The position numbers were made by a program, and so were the translations under genes. From NCBI GenBank assembly GCA_002633025.1, contig NMRB01000445.1:286948-350947 (forward strand): a stretch of DNA of 64,000 nucleotides, in the 5' to 3' direction. The DNA comes from Notospermus geniculatus. Taxonomy: Eukaryota; Nemertea; Pilidiophora; Heteronemertea; Lineidae. Positions 30,659 through 43,023 of this stretch are shown here, piece after piece. The notes under the pieces are model-generated. The model ran no database searches and was not told the origin of the DNA. It was given only the letters and a program-made list of their open reading frames with translations. Position 1 is the stretch's first letter. The number at the start of each line of letters is the position of its first letter.

Positions 30659-30921
30659 TTATAGCACAAGAAGATTATCACAGGATTTTGAGATCGAGTC
30701 CTTTCGGAAGATCTTGCTAAGCAGTTTTTTGGCTGGGCCTTTTTGTGACCCGTAATCCTTTTTCTTCTCCTTGTATTTTTTCATCCGTTTTAGCTCCTCT
30801 CGTTTCGGCGCCAGGCGAATCTGGCTGAGAATCCCGACCAGGAGTTCGTCGACCTGGTGGTTGAGGACTGCCGATGTCTCGATGAACTTACAGTTGTAGG
30901 AAATGGCGATTTCTTTACCCT
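30659..30921 (-). CDS. RGK-family GTPase, last coding exon
   Basis: The exon enters in phase 1 after ctgtttttcag and encodes 87 codons including the TAA at 30659-30661. It begins GKEIAISYNCKFIETSAVLN, where ETSA is the G5 motif of Ras-like GTPases, then HQVDELLVGILSQIRL. A Lys-rich tail (KRMKKYKEKKK) follows, and it ends KSCDNLLVL, the C-terminal signature of the Rad/Gem/Rem/Rem2 family (K-SCHDL-VL). RGK proteins have no CAAX box; the basic tail binds membrane and calmodulin, and the proteins restrain voltage-gated calcium channels through the beta subunit. Exon phases match the exon at 39186 exactly. Confidence 0.92.
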
Positions 30922-31759
30922 CTGAAAAACAGAAAGAAAGAGACGATAATTATATGCACGAGACCCCATGTTGTTTTTCCTTGACAAGAACGCCGGTATC
31001 AGTGTGAGAGAACACCGCAAGCAATCCTTCTTAAAAACATGTTTTGTTCCTTCCACCAAAACAGTTTTCCATCACGGCTGATCAATTTCTCCTTTTTTCA
31101 TACGGGGTTATTAAGAACGGGAAAGAAACGACGGAAAATATCCCCCTTTGCTCTCGTGCTGTTTGCTTGTTTTTATGACGGCGCAGGAAGCATGTTTTGC
31201 GAAGATCAAAGATTGTCTGCGTAGGATTCCCTAGCGTCAACTTGATACGGAGTTGCAGCTCTACTCGCGTGCCACTATCTCTTATCCTACGAACTCTTAG
31301 CACCTGAGCGATTCGTGAGAAAGTTTTTTGTATCGAACCTGACGTGAGATTAATCAACACGATACGCCTTGTTTTATTACAAAAAGAAAATGGCAAGATG
31401 AAGAATTTCCTGTCAGGATCACTGCTTGATGTTGTCATCTTGATTATTGTGTTGTTTACAATATTGGTTGCAGCCTTGGACCCAACGAAAACAACATTCA
31501 TTAACCTTGACAAATTGGCAAATGTATCTCGAGGCAACTTTTTCATCAGCCTCATTTGTCATGTTTTGACAACGATGGACGTCAATCAAAGCCTTAACCA
31601 AACAACGTGTAGCTTAGACTGGTTCCTATCTTTGCCGCTCCAATCCTGTGGCGCTCGTTGTGGAACAGAGAGCAGCGCTCTGGAAACCTTTCTGAGGAAC
31701 TCAAAGAACAGTTCGTTCAGCGCTCACCTGATCCTTTCAGACCAGTTGAGAGTACAAAG

Positions 31760-31817
31760 TGGCGACTCGACCGGGTATCGAACCCACGACCTTACGGTCA
31801 CGAGTCCGACGCGCTAA
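31760..31817 (-). mobile_element. tRNA-like SINE head
   Basis: On the minus strand ttagcgcgtcgga, cgtgaccgtaaggtc and gtgggttcgatacccgg form D-loop-, anticodon- and T-loop-like parts. The acceptor stem does not pair, so it is not a working tRNA. Confidence 0.55.
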
Positions 31818-31818
31818 A

Positions 31819-31947
31819 GGCTGATTCATACTCCGTCCGGATTTTGCGCCGACTATGATCAATTTCACTGCGTGTGCACATTCACGTCGTGGAAACCTGC
31901 GATCAGTTTCATGCGCTTGACGGTCCGCATGCGAGTATGAATCAGCC
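31819..31947. mobile_element. Small MITE, GGCTGATTCATACTC ends
   Basis: The 15-bp end ggctgattcatactc is inverted at the right (gagtatgaatcagcc). The 129-bp body is CpG-rich. It abuts the tRNA-like head. Confidence 0.75.
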
Positions 31948-32539
31948 CTTATAGTTGCACCACCGCGCCCCGGATCAAGTATTTTTCAAGTTTGTTTTGC
32001 CAGCAATCTCGAAACCTTTCTGTACCCAAAGGTGACATCTTCGTAAACATGAAGTACGTGCTCACTATTCTAGTTCCCGTGAGACGACACTGAGCAAGAG
32101 ACAGCATTTGCATGTGTACATCACGCATGATAAACTTAGCTGTCACGTCAGGATAACTTGGAACGAATACGTAATCTTCCTTCGGATTCAAATTCACCCA
32201 TCAGCCATGTCTCAATCCCATTAGCGCCTCATTTGCCTGAAGAGTTCCAATAACTATTATCATTAAATCACGTCCCTGGAAAACAATGCCTTGAGGTCGA
32301 CCGATTTTCTCATTACGGGGTAATGCTTCGAAAGAAGATTCCTCGGCAAAATTGTTTGGAATGGGAGCGTCCCTTTTGATTAATATGTTGAATTCTAAGA
32401 CAATAGAGTGGGAGGTTTTTTTTTGTATCAAGCAAATGCTCGAACTACAAACGTTTAATCAAGGATGTCAGGCAGTTAGTTCTTAAAATCGAAAGCTCAG
32501 TGCCAACGTCGTTAAATATTTGCTGTATAGACAACATTG

Positions 32540-32760
32540 GCCTCAATAGGTGTCACTAGTGGTTAAAACTATTGAATTGAAAGGGGCATTCAGCTCCTCA
32601 TCAATGGGGACCCTAGCCCACTGCCTCAATAGGTGCCACTAGTGGTTAAAACTATTGAAATGAAACTGACATCCCGGTCCTGATCAATTTCCCACACTCC
32701 CGACAAAAGGCGTCCATTGTATAGGACCAGGTTTCGGTGTGCTGCCCTCTATCGTAGCTA
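32540..32760. repeat. Repeat with internal 80-bp duplication, also at 39.5 kb
   Basis: The phrase cactagtggttaaaactatt occurs twice about 85 bp apart. The following DNA (tgaaactgacatcccggtcc and onward) matches 39545-39655. Confidence 0.8.
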
Positions 32761-32850
32761 GGATCCCCGTTTTCCACACAAAGGGCTCCACTCTAGGGCC
32801 TGCTTACTATGTGCTGCCCTCTGTCATAGTTATGATCCCCACATGAAGAG

Positions 32851-32925
32851 CGGAATCGACCGGGGATCGAACCCGGAACAGTAGAGGAGACAGGTCCGAT
32901 GTATCCACTGCGCCACTCTGACAGC
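32851..32925 (-). mobile_element. tRNA-like SINE head
   Basis: On the minus strand gctgtcagagtggcgcagtg resembles a tRNA 5' half with A box, and ccgggttcgatccccgg a T arm. The central part does not form an anticodon stem. Confidence 0.55.
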
Positions 32926-34304
32926 CCAATAAATCCTGAAAAAAACATTTCTGGTGGGTTTTTTTTCAAATTTCTTGCGTTTTTAGCATTGACCACCATC
33001 AAGGAAGCTTTGATGATCGGAGAGTATTCGAATCAGCCTTCCAACACCAACAGTGATTGTCCATTGGCGCAGTGTAGGTACATTAAACATGTCCCTGGGG
33101 ACATATTCCCCAACTCGGACTGACACGTCTAATCACCCGACGGCGTAAAGCCTTTGTAAATGGAGTAACCAGATTCACCAAAGCCATGATGGTACTCCAG
33201 AGAGTGAAATGGGGCAATCAAGGGATTTTTTCCCCACTCATCAATTTCCGTAATGTCATCGACTTCCTAAGGATCGATTTCACTGTCTGCCTGATGATGG
33301 GCTCGACAACCTCGCCTTCTAGTTGTCGACGTATAGCCTACTAACTGGTAGTTGGCGAACAACGTGGCTGGACTTGCATTCGTGTACCAATTAGTTCGAA
33401 AAAGAAGTTGGAATTACGAACGGACATGTGGTAGCCTAGATATATGTACTCTAAAACCATCCTTAAACAGTCACTTTTAGATTTGCAGGGCCAGACACAC
33501 CTATTTACCATAGGTAACGCCATAAGGCAGATCGCCAATGGCCACGAGACATCCACAAGTCGACACCCCTCGGAATGTTACATGTGTTGTACGTGCTGGC
33601 CTACTTGCACGTGCCCGTGGTCAATTTTCTAGTATGGGCATGAAGTTGTTGAATGTCACTGACAAACATGTATGCTTCTGAGAAGCGTCCGTGCATTTGG
33701 TGCAGTTTTTTGTCAGGAAGCAATGTATATCTATCACGAACCCCTCACATTACGCCCACAAGTCTCGATTCGAATATTTTATTTTTTAGGACACCAAATG
33801 AAATTTCTATGTTGACGCTGAACCCTCTGTTGAATCGCCGATCGTCTGTTTCGAGACTCCTCTGTTTACATCACATTCTCTCCGCCTTTGGTCGGAGGCG
33901 GAATCAAAGGAAGCCCTCGAAGGCTCATTACCAATTATGAGCTATTGAAACAGGCTAATCAAACCCCAAATCTAATAACAGAGTTGCTAACCTTCTTCTG
34001 TGTCTTTGAGCTCGACGCTTTCATCTGGAGGTTTTGATTGATCGAATGCGACAGTTCTGGTTTGAAACAGTCGAGTTGTTGGGGAAGGGGATAGCTTTAT
34101 GCAATGTAAGAAAGGAGGGCCCACTGATGATGTTTTGATGTTAGAATAGAATGCCAAAATTCTCAACGGAGACGAAAAAATGCATTTCATCCATTGTTGC
34201 CAGTAAAATGAAACTTTCGCATCGCGCCAGTGGCCAACGTTGCCTGCATCCAACCCCTGCTTCTACTTTTCGTTTTTTTGGGATCTTCGAAGCTATCCTT
34301 CCAC

Positions 34305-34391
34305 AGCAGGGATTCTTACCTCGCCATCTTCGTGTCGCACAAGCTCTGTTTGCGAGTGTATGGAGAGAAGTGCATGAGACCAAGCCCTGCT
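34305..34391. mobile_element. Very short AGCAGGG element
   Basis: The ends are agcaggg and its inverse ccctgct, with body words ttacctcgc and gaccaa. A similar 84-bp unit lies at 61303-61386. Confidence 0.45.
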
Positions 34392-34420
34392 ATAGGAGGA
34401 TGCTTTAAGCAGCCAAGGCG

Positions 34421-35127
34421 ATCGAGCAACAATGTAACATCCACATGTAGCAAAGTCTAGTTGTCTTCACAACATACCGATTGATTTTTGCGATAATCTC
34501 ACTTTTCTTTCCACGACTTTCTTTCCAGAAGTACATGAACAATGCACCGGCACCTTTTAATCCAAGTGCATTTGTCATTTTGCAGTCGAACAATTTTTCC
34601 ATCTTTGTCACATTTTTCTCATAAAACCTAGCGTCCACTAGGGCGCGGACAAGATGCGGAACGCAAATTTAGCAATTCCGCATTCATTCCGCAACCTCTC
34701 CGCATATTCTTGAAAGATTCCGTTCACTGTCTTTATCATTCCTAAGCAGTTCCCGGCATTTCCGCACGTTCGGGAGAGGGCGAAATTTCCGCATCCAAAT
34801 TTTGATCGAGACCAAAATTTCGACGCGGAAATGAACTTCCCGACACCTTCGGCAACTTGTCTGCATTGTCGTGCGGACATCGTCAGGACATCCCGCCTTT
34901 CTGTAACACTTCTGCAGACGNATCGAGCAACAATGTAACATCCACATGTAGCAAAGTCTAGTTGTCTTCACAACATACCGATTGGTTTTTGCGATAATCT
35001 CACTTTTCTTTCCACGACTTTCTTTCCAGAAGTACATGAACAATGCACCGGCACCTTTTAATCCAAGTGCATTTGTCATTTTGCAGTCGAACAATTTTTC
35101 CATCTTTGTCACATTTTTCTCATAAAC
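34421..35127. repeat. 206-bp direct repeat flanking a 295-bp segment and a single N
   Basis: 34421-34626 and 34922-35127 are near-identical. The second copy starts one base after the lone N at 34921. On the minus strand both carry a frame beginning KNVTKMEKLFDCKMTNALGL and containing FMYFWKESRGKKSEII; in the second copy it extends upstream to an ATG at 35166. The repeat may be a join artefact or a real duplication. Confidence 0.85.
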
Positions 35128-35166
35128 CAACTCGCACTTGCGGAACGTAAGCAAAATGGCCTCCAT
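34684..35166 (-). pseudogene. Unrecognised ORF, possibly transposon protein
   Basis: From ATG 35166 (minus) the frame reads MEAILLTFRKCELVYEKNVT and continues through a Lys-rich part to the single N, then into CRRCREVHFRVEI-type sequence. The continuous frame depends on the N. I do not recognise the family; the duplicated N-terminal part argues for a repeat-borne gene. Confidence 0.3.
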
Positions 35167-36282
35167 CAGAACTTATTTATTACCTTCCAGTGCGGCGTTT
35201 AAATCGGAATCGAAACGGCACCGCAGGAGCTTTGCATCTAATTGCTGCATTTCTTACGACGTTAATTCACAATATCGCAGTCAAATTGATTTGAGTTAAT
35301 GCTGTTCTCGTGTCAAAAGCAGCTGCGTCAGCAACACCTTGAAAATGATATAGTTGAGCAGATTCTTCGCATGATATCTGTTTGCAGAACGTGACACGTT
35401 GTGGTTGAAAGGTTTTACGCCTGATTTTTGTTGAAATTGTGGCGTGCTATCTCCACAAATCGTAGTGCCACTCTCGATTCAGAACTACGGCAGAAGCAAA
35501 TAGCAGAATGAGGTGCACGCAGTGACATTATAAGAAATCGCACCATGAGTGCACATGGTTCAGTCCAAATCAGCGTAAAAAGGTACGAAGCCAAAGTGTC
35601 ACGTTCGTGTAACTCGGATTCCAACGTTTCAAAATGTTGGAGACACGCCCAGAAGTTGTGACAATCTGTCGTCGTCGAGACATGTTGTTCAACACAACAG
35701 CCCTTCACGGAGGTGCAAAACTTCCCTCAATCAGCAACACCTTCCAAAAACTGGCATACGGGTCTGTCGGTGGACAATGTACAAACAACAATACATGTAG
35801 TCCACATTGGTACTACGCATGCATTTTCAACATTACATGTACGTCAAGGACGATGACCTCGGTGTTTGTCTCTGCCTCCTGCTACCCGAAGCTGCAATTA
35901 CCATCCAGGCAAATGCAAACAGTCCGGATTTACCCGAGAGGATCAGGTGATCAATAACAAAAATGCAATCAGGAAAAACAGGACATGCAGCGGAAATTTG
36001 GTTCGCCACCGCGAGCTGATCATTGAACTCTTCAGTCGTGTCTCGTAAGTCATTGAATTCCTGGCGAGCAGACAAGACCAGTTTCCAAGGTCATTCTGCA
36101 AGTTGCTGAAAAACGCAACAGTCGGTCCGTCGCCGAAAATCTATGCAAGAGGACAGTCGTTTGAAGTCATAGCTATTCTCTAGCTGCAGTGTATTCAGAA
36201 GTACATGGCGGAGCCATTACTTTAGTCGTTCATGCTCCCGCTGATTGAGAATGGAGAAAGTGCCTTTTTAAAGCCCCTCTGT

Positions 36283-36462
36283 TGAATAGGAGCTATCAGT
36301 GAGTTGACCAATAGGTGTCACTACGGCCCAATTCAATGCATACAGCGGACCCATTCATTCTTGATCAAGCACCAATCACGTGGATTTTCCTGTGCATGTA
36401 CTGGTCCGCTAGAAACTTTGCTGCCATCTTTTGGCAATACGCGCGGCTGACCGCTCCTACGG
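36283..36462. mobile_element. GGAGC-family short element, copy 1
   Basis: It begins aataggagctatcagtgagt and ends gctcctac, with the internal words gttgaccaataggtgtcact and ggtccgctagaaactttgct. The family recurs at 38033-38206, 54184-54346 and, reversed, at 62966-63127. Confidence 0.7.
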
Positions 36463-36479
36463 TATTTTCATAGTGTTAA

Positions 36480-36727
36480 AGATAATATATCACGGATATT
36501 TTCGCGGGCCACGAAAATCATTGTTTATTTACATTTTGTTTGTTTATTTCTCGTTTTTCTTTGTCTTATGAGTAATTTGTTGGTGACGTGCCCCTCTAGA
36601 AATTCTTTTGATACTGAAAACATTCAATTTGGTGGGTTGGCATGTCCCAAAAGTCCAAAATAACATAATGTAAACACCAATGTTTACAAACATTAAACGT
36701 AAACAATGAAGTCGTGATATATTATCT
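36480..36727. mobile_element. MITE, 15-bp TIR, TTAA target, empty site in the paralogue
   Basis: The ends are agataatatatcacg and its exact inverse. TTAA stands on both sides (36476-36479 and 36728-36731). The duplicated copy reads gtgttaagatagtgcagg at 38224-38241 with a single TTAA (38227-38230), the unoccupied site. Non-coding. Confidence 0.93.
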
Positions 36728-37065
36728 TTAAGAGAGTGCAGGACTGGTAAAGATCTCAATCATGTCAATGCCTCATGAAGGTCCCCAAAATGTTTGCCTT
36801 GTCGTAATTCAAAGAATCAAGACCTAGTTAAAAAACTGCAGGCCAGGCAGAGCTCCAATGTACATGTACATGTATTCAGACAGCGCATACTAGTAGTACA
36901 TTTTACACTAGCCACCAAACGTCGGAGGACGTAAGTACATGTACTTCCTGAATTCAATACATTGTGGCTTTAACATAGGATGGCAGCATACAGAGTCCAC
37001 ATTAGAGAGATATCGCACCTTCCTTTGAAGAGAATATACCTTGTTATAAAACAGAGAAAGTAAAA

Positions 37066-37382
37066 NNNNNNNNNNNNNNNNNNNNNNNNNNNNNNNNNNN
37101 NNNNNNNNNNNNNNNNNNNNNNNNNNNNNNNNNNNNNNNNNNNNNNNNNNNNNNNNNNNNNNNNNNNNNNNNNNNNNNNNNNNNNNNNNNNNNNNNNNNN
37201 NNNNNNNNNNNNNNNNNNNNNNNNNNNNNNNNNNNNNNNNNNNNNNNNNNNNNNNNNNNNNNNNNNNNNNNNNNNNNNNNNNNNNNNNNNNNNNNNNNNN
37301 NNNNNNNNNNNNNNNNNNNNNNNNNNNNNNNNNNNNNNNNNNNNNNNNNNNNNNNNNNNNNNNNNNNNNNNNNNNNNNNNNN
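37066..37382. other. Assembly gap (317 N)
   Basis: The gap lies between the two copies of the intronic duplication, so the copy boundary is not resolved. Confidence 0.99.
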
Positions 37383-37548
37383 AGTGCACATTTTAATGCC
37401 TCCAATACCAGCCGATACAAAAACGTTGCCGGAGTGATAGCCTCTAGACAAACCGGGAGTTAACAATATCCTACCTCACCTGCGTAACAAAGAATACCAT
37501 CATCGATGGACTCTCCTTTCCTGCATACATCTATCGTTTGTACATTGG

Positions 37549-38545
37549 TCACATTGGTACTACGCATGCATTTTCAACATTGCATGTACGTCAAGGACGA
37601 TGACCTCGGTGTTTGTCTGCCTCCTGCTACCCGAAGCTGCAATTACCATCCAGGCAAATGCAAACAGTCCGGATTTACCCGAGAGGATCAGGTGATCAAT
37701 AACAAAAATGCAATCAGGAAAAACAGGACATGCAACGGAAATTTGGTTCGCCACCGCGAGCTGATCATTGAACTCTTCAGTCGTGTCTCATAAATCATTG
37801 AATTCCTGGCGAGCAGACAAGACCAGTTTCCAAGGTTATTCTCCAAGTTGTTGAAAAACGCAACAGTCGGTCCGTCGCCGAAAATCTATGCAAGAGGACA
37901 GTCGTTTGAAGTCATAGCTATTCTCTACGCTGCAGTGTATTCAGAAGTACATGGCGGAGCCATTACTTTAGTCGTTCATGCTCCCGCTGATTGAGAATGG
38001 AGAAAGTGCCTTTTTGAAGCCCCTCTGTATTGAATAGGAGCTATCAGTGAGTTGACCAATAGGTGTCACTACGGCCCAATTCAATGCATACAGCGGACCC
38101 ATTCATTCTTGATCAAGCACCAATCACGTGGATTTTCCTGTGCATGTATTAGTCCGCTAGAACTTTGCTGCCATCTTTTGGCAATTCGCGCGGCTGACTC
38201 CTCCTATTTACGGTATTTTCAAAGTGTTAAGATAGTGCAGGTAGAGATCTCAATCATGTCAATGCCTCATGATGGTCCCCAAAATGTTTGCCTTGTCGTA
38301 ATTCAAAGAATCAAGACCTAGTTTTCAGTCCACATTGAAAAAACTGCAGGCCAGGCAGAGCTCCAATGTACACGTATTCAGACAGCGCATAGTACATCCA
38401 CCAAACGTCGGAGGACGTAAGCACTTTCTGAATTCAATACAGTGTGGCTTTAACATAGGATGGCAGCATACAGAGTCCACATTAGATAGATATCGCACCT
38501 TCCTTTCAAGAGAATATACCTTGTTATAAAACAGAGAAAGTAAAA
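37549..38545. repeat. Intronic direct duplication, copy 2
   Basis: Counterpart of 35802-37065, without the TTAA element. Contains the second GGAGC-family copy (38033-38206). Confidence 0.9.
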
Positions 38546-39185
38546 CTATGATAAGTTGCGAGCTCACTCTGTGATGTTTACCTGTCCGCCATTACGATGT
38601 AATTGGAATAGACAGTGAGGCTGCTCCTTGCTACGAACACAAAGTTCAAATTCGCCTCTGATGGGACTTTTTACCTTGCGTCATTCGTTTATTATACGCG
38701 GCATTTTCCTCCTCATTTGTCTTGCATTATTTAACCTTTGTAGGAGATTTTTAAAGGTCCCCTTTGAACCTTGAAACAGTACTTTCATTATTTCGTTCTG
38801 ATAAAATCTTTCGTCAGAAAGAACCGGAATGTTTAATTTTTGGCATTTCGCTGATGAAAGGGACACACGTTTTCCGGAATTCAATATAATGTTCAAATTA
38901 GTTTCGTGCTCACGCTTAATATTATACATATGTAGACGACAAAGACTGCGTTTCATCTCATCGCTAAAAAAATTCTACTTTTTGGAATTGAAATAAGTTA
39001 TTTTTGTATCATATTTTACCAAAACTGAAGTACAATTCATGTGTACATCTTTTGAAAAGAATCTCAATATTTAAGAAAATCAGCAAAATCTTTTTGAAAG
39101 ACCATCAAAATCCTTTAAAAGGAATCTCAAGATCGTTTAAAGAGAACCTCAAGATCAAGTTGGCCTTGACCGAAAACCAACTTAC

Positions 39186-39369
39186 CGTCCTCAGATATCT
39201 GTCTGGACCGCACCAAATCACTTTTGTTCCCCACCAAGATCAGCGCCACCTGTCGGCACTGGTGTTTCCTGATGTTGAACAGAAGGTCGACGGCGTTGTC
39301 GAATGAAGACCTGCTCGTGATGTCAAAAACTACAACATAGGCATCAGCGTCACCGAGATCTTTCACGTC
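39186..39369 (-). CDS. RGK-family GTPase, internal exon (G4)
   Basis: The exon of 184 bp lies between tctatttacag and gtaagttgg, entering in phase 0 and leaving in phase 1. It encodes DADAYVVVFDITSRSSFDNA, then LLFNIRKHQ and VALILVGNKSDLVRSRQISE. NKSD is the G4 guanine-recognition motif, and VGNKSDL.RSR.IS is the typical RGK wording. The phases join it to 44911-44993 upstream and 30659-30921 downstream without loss of frame. Confidence 0.93.
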
Positions 39370-41210
39370 CTGTAAATAGAGAAGGAAATAGTCGTCGTTA
39401 CCTTGAGAGTAATCGAGGTCTTATTCATTGATGAACTTTTTACCATTCGGCAAAATAGCTAGTGAACAAACCAGTTGAGTCTACTTCCATAATGGTGACC
39501 CTAGCCGACTTTTTCAATGATTGTCACTAGTGGTTAAAACTATTGAAATGAAACTGACATCCCGGTCCTGATCAATTTCCCACACAAAAGGCGTCCATTG
39601 TACATGTATTAGGACCGGGTTTCGATGTGCTGCCCTCTACCGAGCTAGGAGCTCCATTGCCCAAATATACCTAGACTCCCACCGCAGTTTCGAACCGGCG
39701 TTCCCCATATTACACCCGATCCAAAATTGTTTTCCGTTCACGCGATTTTCAGAAGATGACCAATATACGTCACTACTGCGTGTTAGAATTGGCGCCAAAC
39801 TAGCGAGCCAATCAGTGATCTGCTTTCAGGACCACTTTGGCGCCCTGGCGACGAATGATCGTTGCGACCTCGACATGCTGGTGGTGTTTCAGGCAAACAA
39901 AACGTCATATCTTACGTAATGGCGGCGTGGGCTCAACTGCCAACAACTGTTTTTGATTGCTCACTACAGGCGTCATCCGCAGGGTTTTTCATTTTTTTCT
40001 GCCAACAATGCCAGCGGTTTAGTGGAGGCTAACGACATGGAATTACGCGCTGGGGTCGAGCATAAAGTATGCCAGGTGCATGAACTTTTTACCATTCGGC
40101 CCACAAAGCTTCCGTGGAAAAAACACACACAGCCTATAGTGCACTTTGAAAAATGTTCCAGTGTAGCAGGTCCATCATTACCACCTGCTCATGTTGTCAG
40201 TGTTCGTCGTTAAATCTTCGAAAGAGGGAAAAAGAAACACGACGTACTATGAGGAGAGGGAATGATTTGCCTCCAACACTGTCGTGTTTCCCATTATGTT
40301 GTCACTAAGATAATAGAGCAGAAACAAATCGCGAACCGGAAAAAATACACCAAGAAATTTATCGTCGATCTGAACGAGCAAATCGGCAGGGGCCTGTCGG
40401 CGATATTGCTACTTCCTCGATAATGGATTACATTTTTTTTTTAATAAAACGTGATTTAAATCCCGTCTTAGAAATATTTCCTCCACATTTTTAATTGGGT
40501 TGTTTATCATGAAGGCACACCTTCCTGGATCGTGCCGTCAGTGTACCAACTACGCAGAGGCGTTTTAAGGTGTCATGATGCACTTGGGTTCATTGTGATT
40601 AAATGAATGGAGGGTTTTTTTTACCTTTTTGGTGTTTCAGTAGCGATTGCTCCCAGCAATTCATACGGATGAGAGTCTGACAGAAAAGTTGGTCTTACAC
40701 AATATCATGTGACAGATTGTATAAGAAAGGACGGTAGGAAAATTTCCACTTCGTCCCCAGGGGTTAACTGCGATTCGAACTTTTACAAGCCCTGATACAC
40801 ACTTCAAATTCTGCAACCTGATTGGTCGATGCCATGAACCAATCCAGTGAACTGTCAACGTGTCCAACTTCAAGATTCGTGAAATTTATGGAACTGTGTT
40901 AGTTTTTCCGACGAAGGAGAAGAATGAGGTTGACGGAGGAGGAAGATCCTGGGAATGAGGTTGGAAAATCTCCAGGCCATATTACAAGTTCACTTTATCC
41001 GCTTTCCGGACATGCGCAGATCAAATGACCTTCCAGCTTGTTTACATTCATATCGGCTTAATGTCAAACTGTCTATGTAAATCGCCCATTTCCCTATCGC
41101 ATTGTGTTGATGGATAATGTGACTTCCCGTGAGACGCAGGAAGAATTTAAATTTTCAATTATCGTGAAATACACGCGAGGGAGAGTCGTTAGGACTCTAC
41201 TTACGATACT

Positions 41211-43023
41211 TCAGCAATTAGGAAGTGTTTTTTTAACTCACCATTCGGGAAAAAATATACTGCAACAGATCACGTCTCAACACAGGTATATCAAAAATAG
41301 TACATGTATCTATACGGGAGTAAGAAATAAAAGTGGAAAATAAGAAGTGGGAAATTTTGGAATTTTGCGCGGCGAATTTTTCTTAAAATGACATGACATT
41401 TTGTCTGATTTTTCGGGCGATATTTCTCAAATTGGGAAAAAATTTCTCCCAATTTGAGAAATTGAAAAATTCGCACAAAATGCCAATATTTCCCACTTCT
41501 TATTTTCCACTTTTATTTCACTTACTCCCTTTTATTTTTATGTACATGTATATGTAATTCGCAGCCACCCACACCCAAGATTATCATGATGAAAGTTGCT
41601 TTCTTTTCCTTCACTGCCGGAATGTTGTATAAGAGCTTTCTATACACGTCTTTTCCTCTTGCCATTTCTGTCAAGTTGTAAAGTTACATGGTTTACAGTC
41701 CACCTCGAGCTATAACTGAAAGGATGGGTAGGCCGAACCATCTTTGAAGACTTCACATCCAAAATTATGACGAAGATGCTTTTCTTTTCCTTGACTGTAA
41801 GAATGTTCTACAAGAGCTTTCTACGCCTTTTCCTCGTGCCGTCATTGTCAAGTTGTAAAGTTACATGGTTTATAGTCGCCTCTAGCTACACCATCAGAGA
41901 AAGGGTAACCGTCTTTGAAGACGTCACACGTGACGAGACCTTCCATTTTGACGCTGCCATAAAGGCCAATCTATCGTTTTCTATATCAGTCTCTTTCTCT
42001 CTTTGCCATTAATGTCAAGTTGTAAAGTTGCGTGGTTTACGATTCACCTCGAGCTATACCATCTTAGCATGGTAGCACGACTTTGAAGCCTACACACCGT
42101 GACGATAGCTTCCTTTTCCACACTGCCACAATGCCCAATCTATAGCTTTCTATAACAAGTCAATTCCTCTTGCCATTATTGTGAAGTTAAGTTGCATAGT
42201 TTACAATCCACCTCAGAGGATGGGTAACAATCCTTGAAGACCCACACCGTGACGATAGCTTCCTTTTCTTGAACAGTGGTATACAATGCCAATCTACGCT
42301 GCGAACCAACCTAAAATATTTACACTTCCAAAGAGTGTTTACCGTTGAATACGAGGTGTTCTCTTTCAAAACCGCCGCTGAAGCGTCAGCAGGAACTTGC
42401 TTCAAAGCTTTCTTGTCTAATTTATTTGCTGTCATGCAAATGTTGTAAGCAAAGTCAGTGATTGCTGATCACCATTGTGCATTCTTCATCCTTTTCTGCG
42501 TTTACGATAAGAACAATTCATACGATGCTTTTGGCTCACTTCAATAGCCATTCCGTCGTTCTTAACGTTAAACTCCATTAGGCTAATTGACTACCAGTAA
42601 AAAACGAAGAACAATGGAACTTGAATTAAAATTGAGACTACATGATATTCCGGACACTCCTCTAGTGACGATGTGCCCTTTCAATTTCTTGTTTGTTGTT
42701 GTTTCTGACTGTTTTACGTGATTGAGTGACATTTCAAAGACCAAATGTTGCTGCGAGAATAACATTCTACTTAATAGTCTTCAATCACAATGATGAGTTT
42801 GCCAACAAATGTTCCAAATTATGCGAGTCAAAGTGCCTGCCCCCGAGGACAGAAGCCTCTGTTAGTGCGACTTCTGTCCAGTCACGCGGAGGCGCTGCCA
42901 ATAATTGAGATCACAGCATAGCATTCAGAGCGCTCTCATTAGCTGATGACTTTAAGTGACTCGAGTACCATTGGTGCAATCAAAAGACACCCACGAGAGA
43001 AAATATTGGGTGCAAACACCTAA
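41211..43023. repeat. 1.81-kb tandem duplication, unit 1
   Basis: The unit runs from tcagcaattagg to gcaaacacctaa and is followed directly by unit 2 (43024-44855) at about 97 per cent identity. Small indels and substitutions distinguish them. Within the unit, a shorter motif (caagttgtaaagttacatgg, gccttcc/gcttccttttc) recurs about six times at 100-150-bp spacing, an older layer of degenerate tandem repeats. Confidence 0.93.
41316..41529. mobile_element. Long hairpin MITE, present in both tandem units
   Basis: The left arm gggagtaagaaataaaagtg... and the right arm ending cttactccc are inverted over about 90 bp, with a second inner stem tttctcaaattggga/tcccaatttgagaaa. The duplicate is at about 43127-43329. 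AT-rich and non-coding. Confidence 0.85.

Larger units (their letters stand above)
35802..37065. repeat. Intronic direct duplication, copy 1
   Basis: The copy at 37549-38545 matches this segment at about 95 per cent by eye. Copy 1 additionally carries the TTAA element at 36480-36727 and ends at the N gap. Confidence 0.9.
30922..39185 (-). other. RGK intron of about 8.3 kb
   Basis: The intron has acceptor ctgtttttcag at 30922 and donor gtaagttgg at 39185 (minus sense). It contains SINE-like heads, MITEs and a direct duplication (35.8-38.5 kb). Stretches 30925-31750, 31950-32530, 32930-34300, 35150-35790 and 38550-39180 hold no gene I can support. Confidence 0.85.

Noticed and set aside
31344-31817. 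157-codon plus-strand frame with a hydrophobic stretch
   Set aside because: It lies in an RGK intron, ends inside a tRNA-like SINE head, and shows no family motif.
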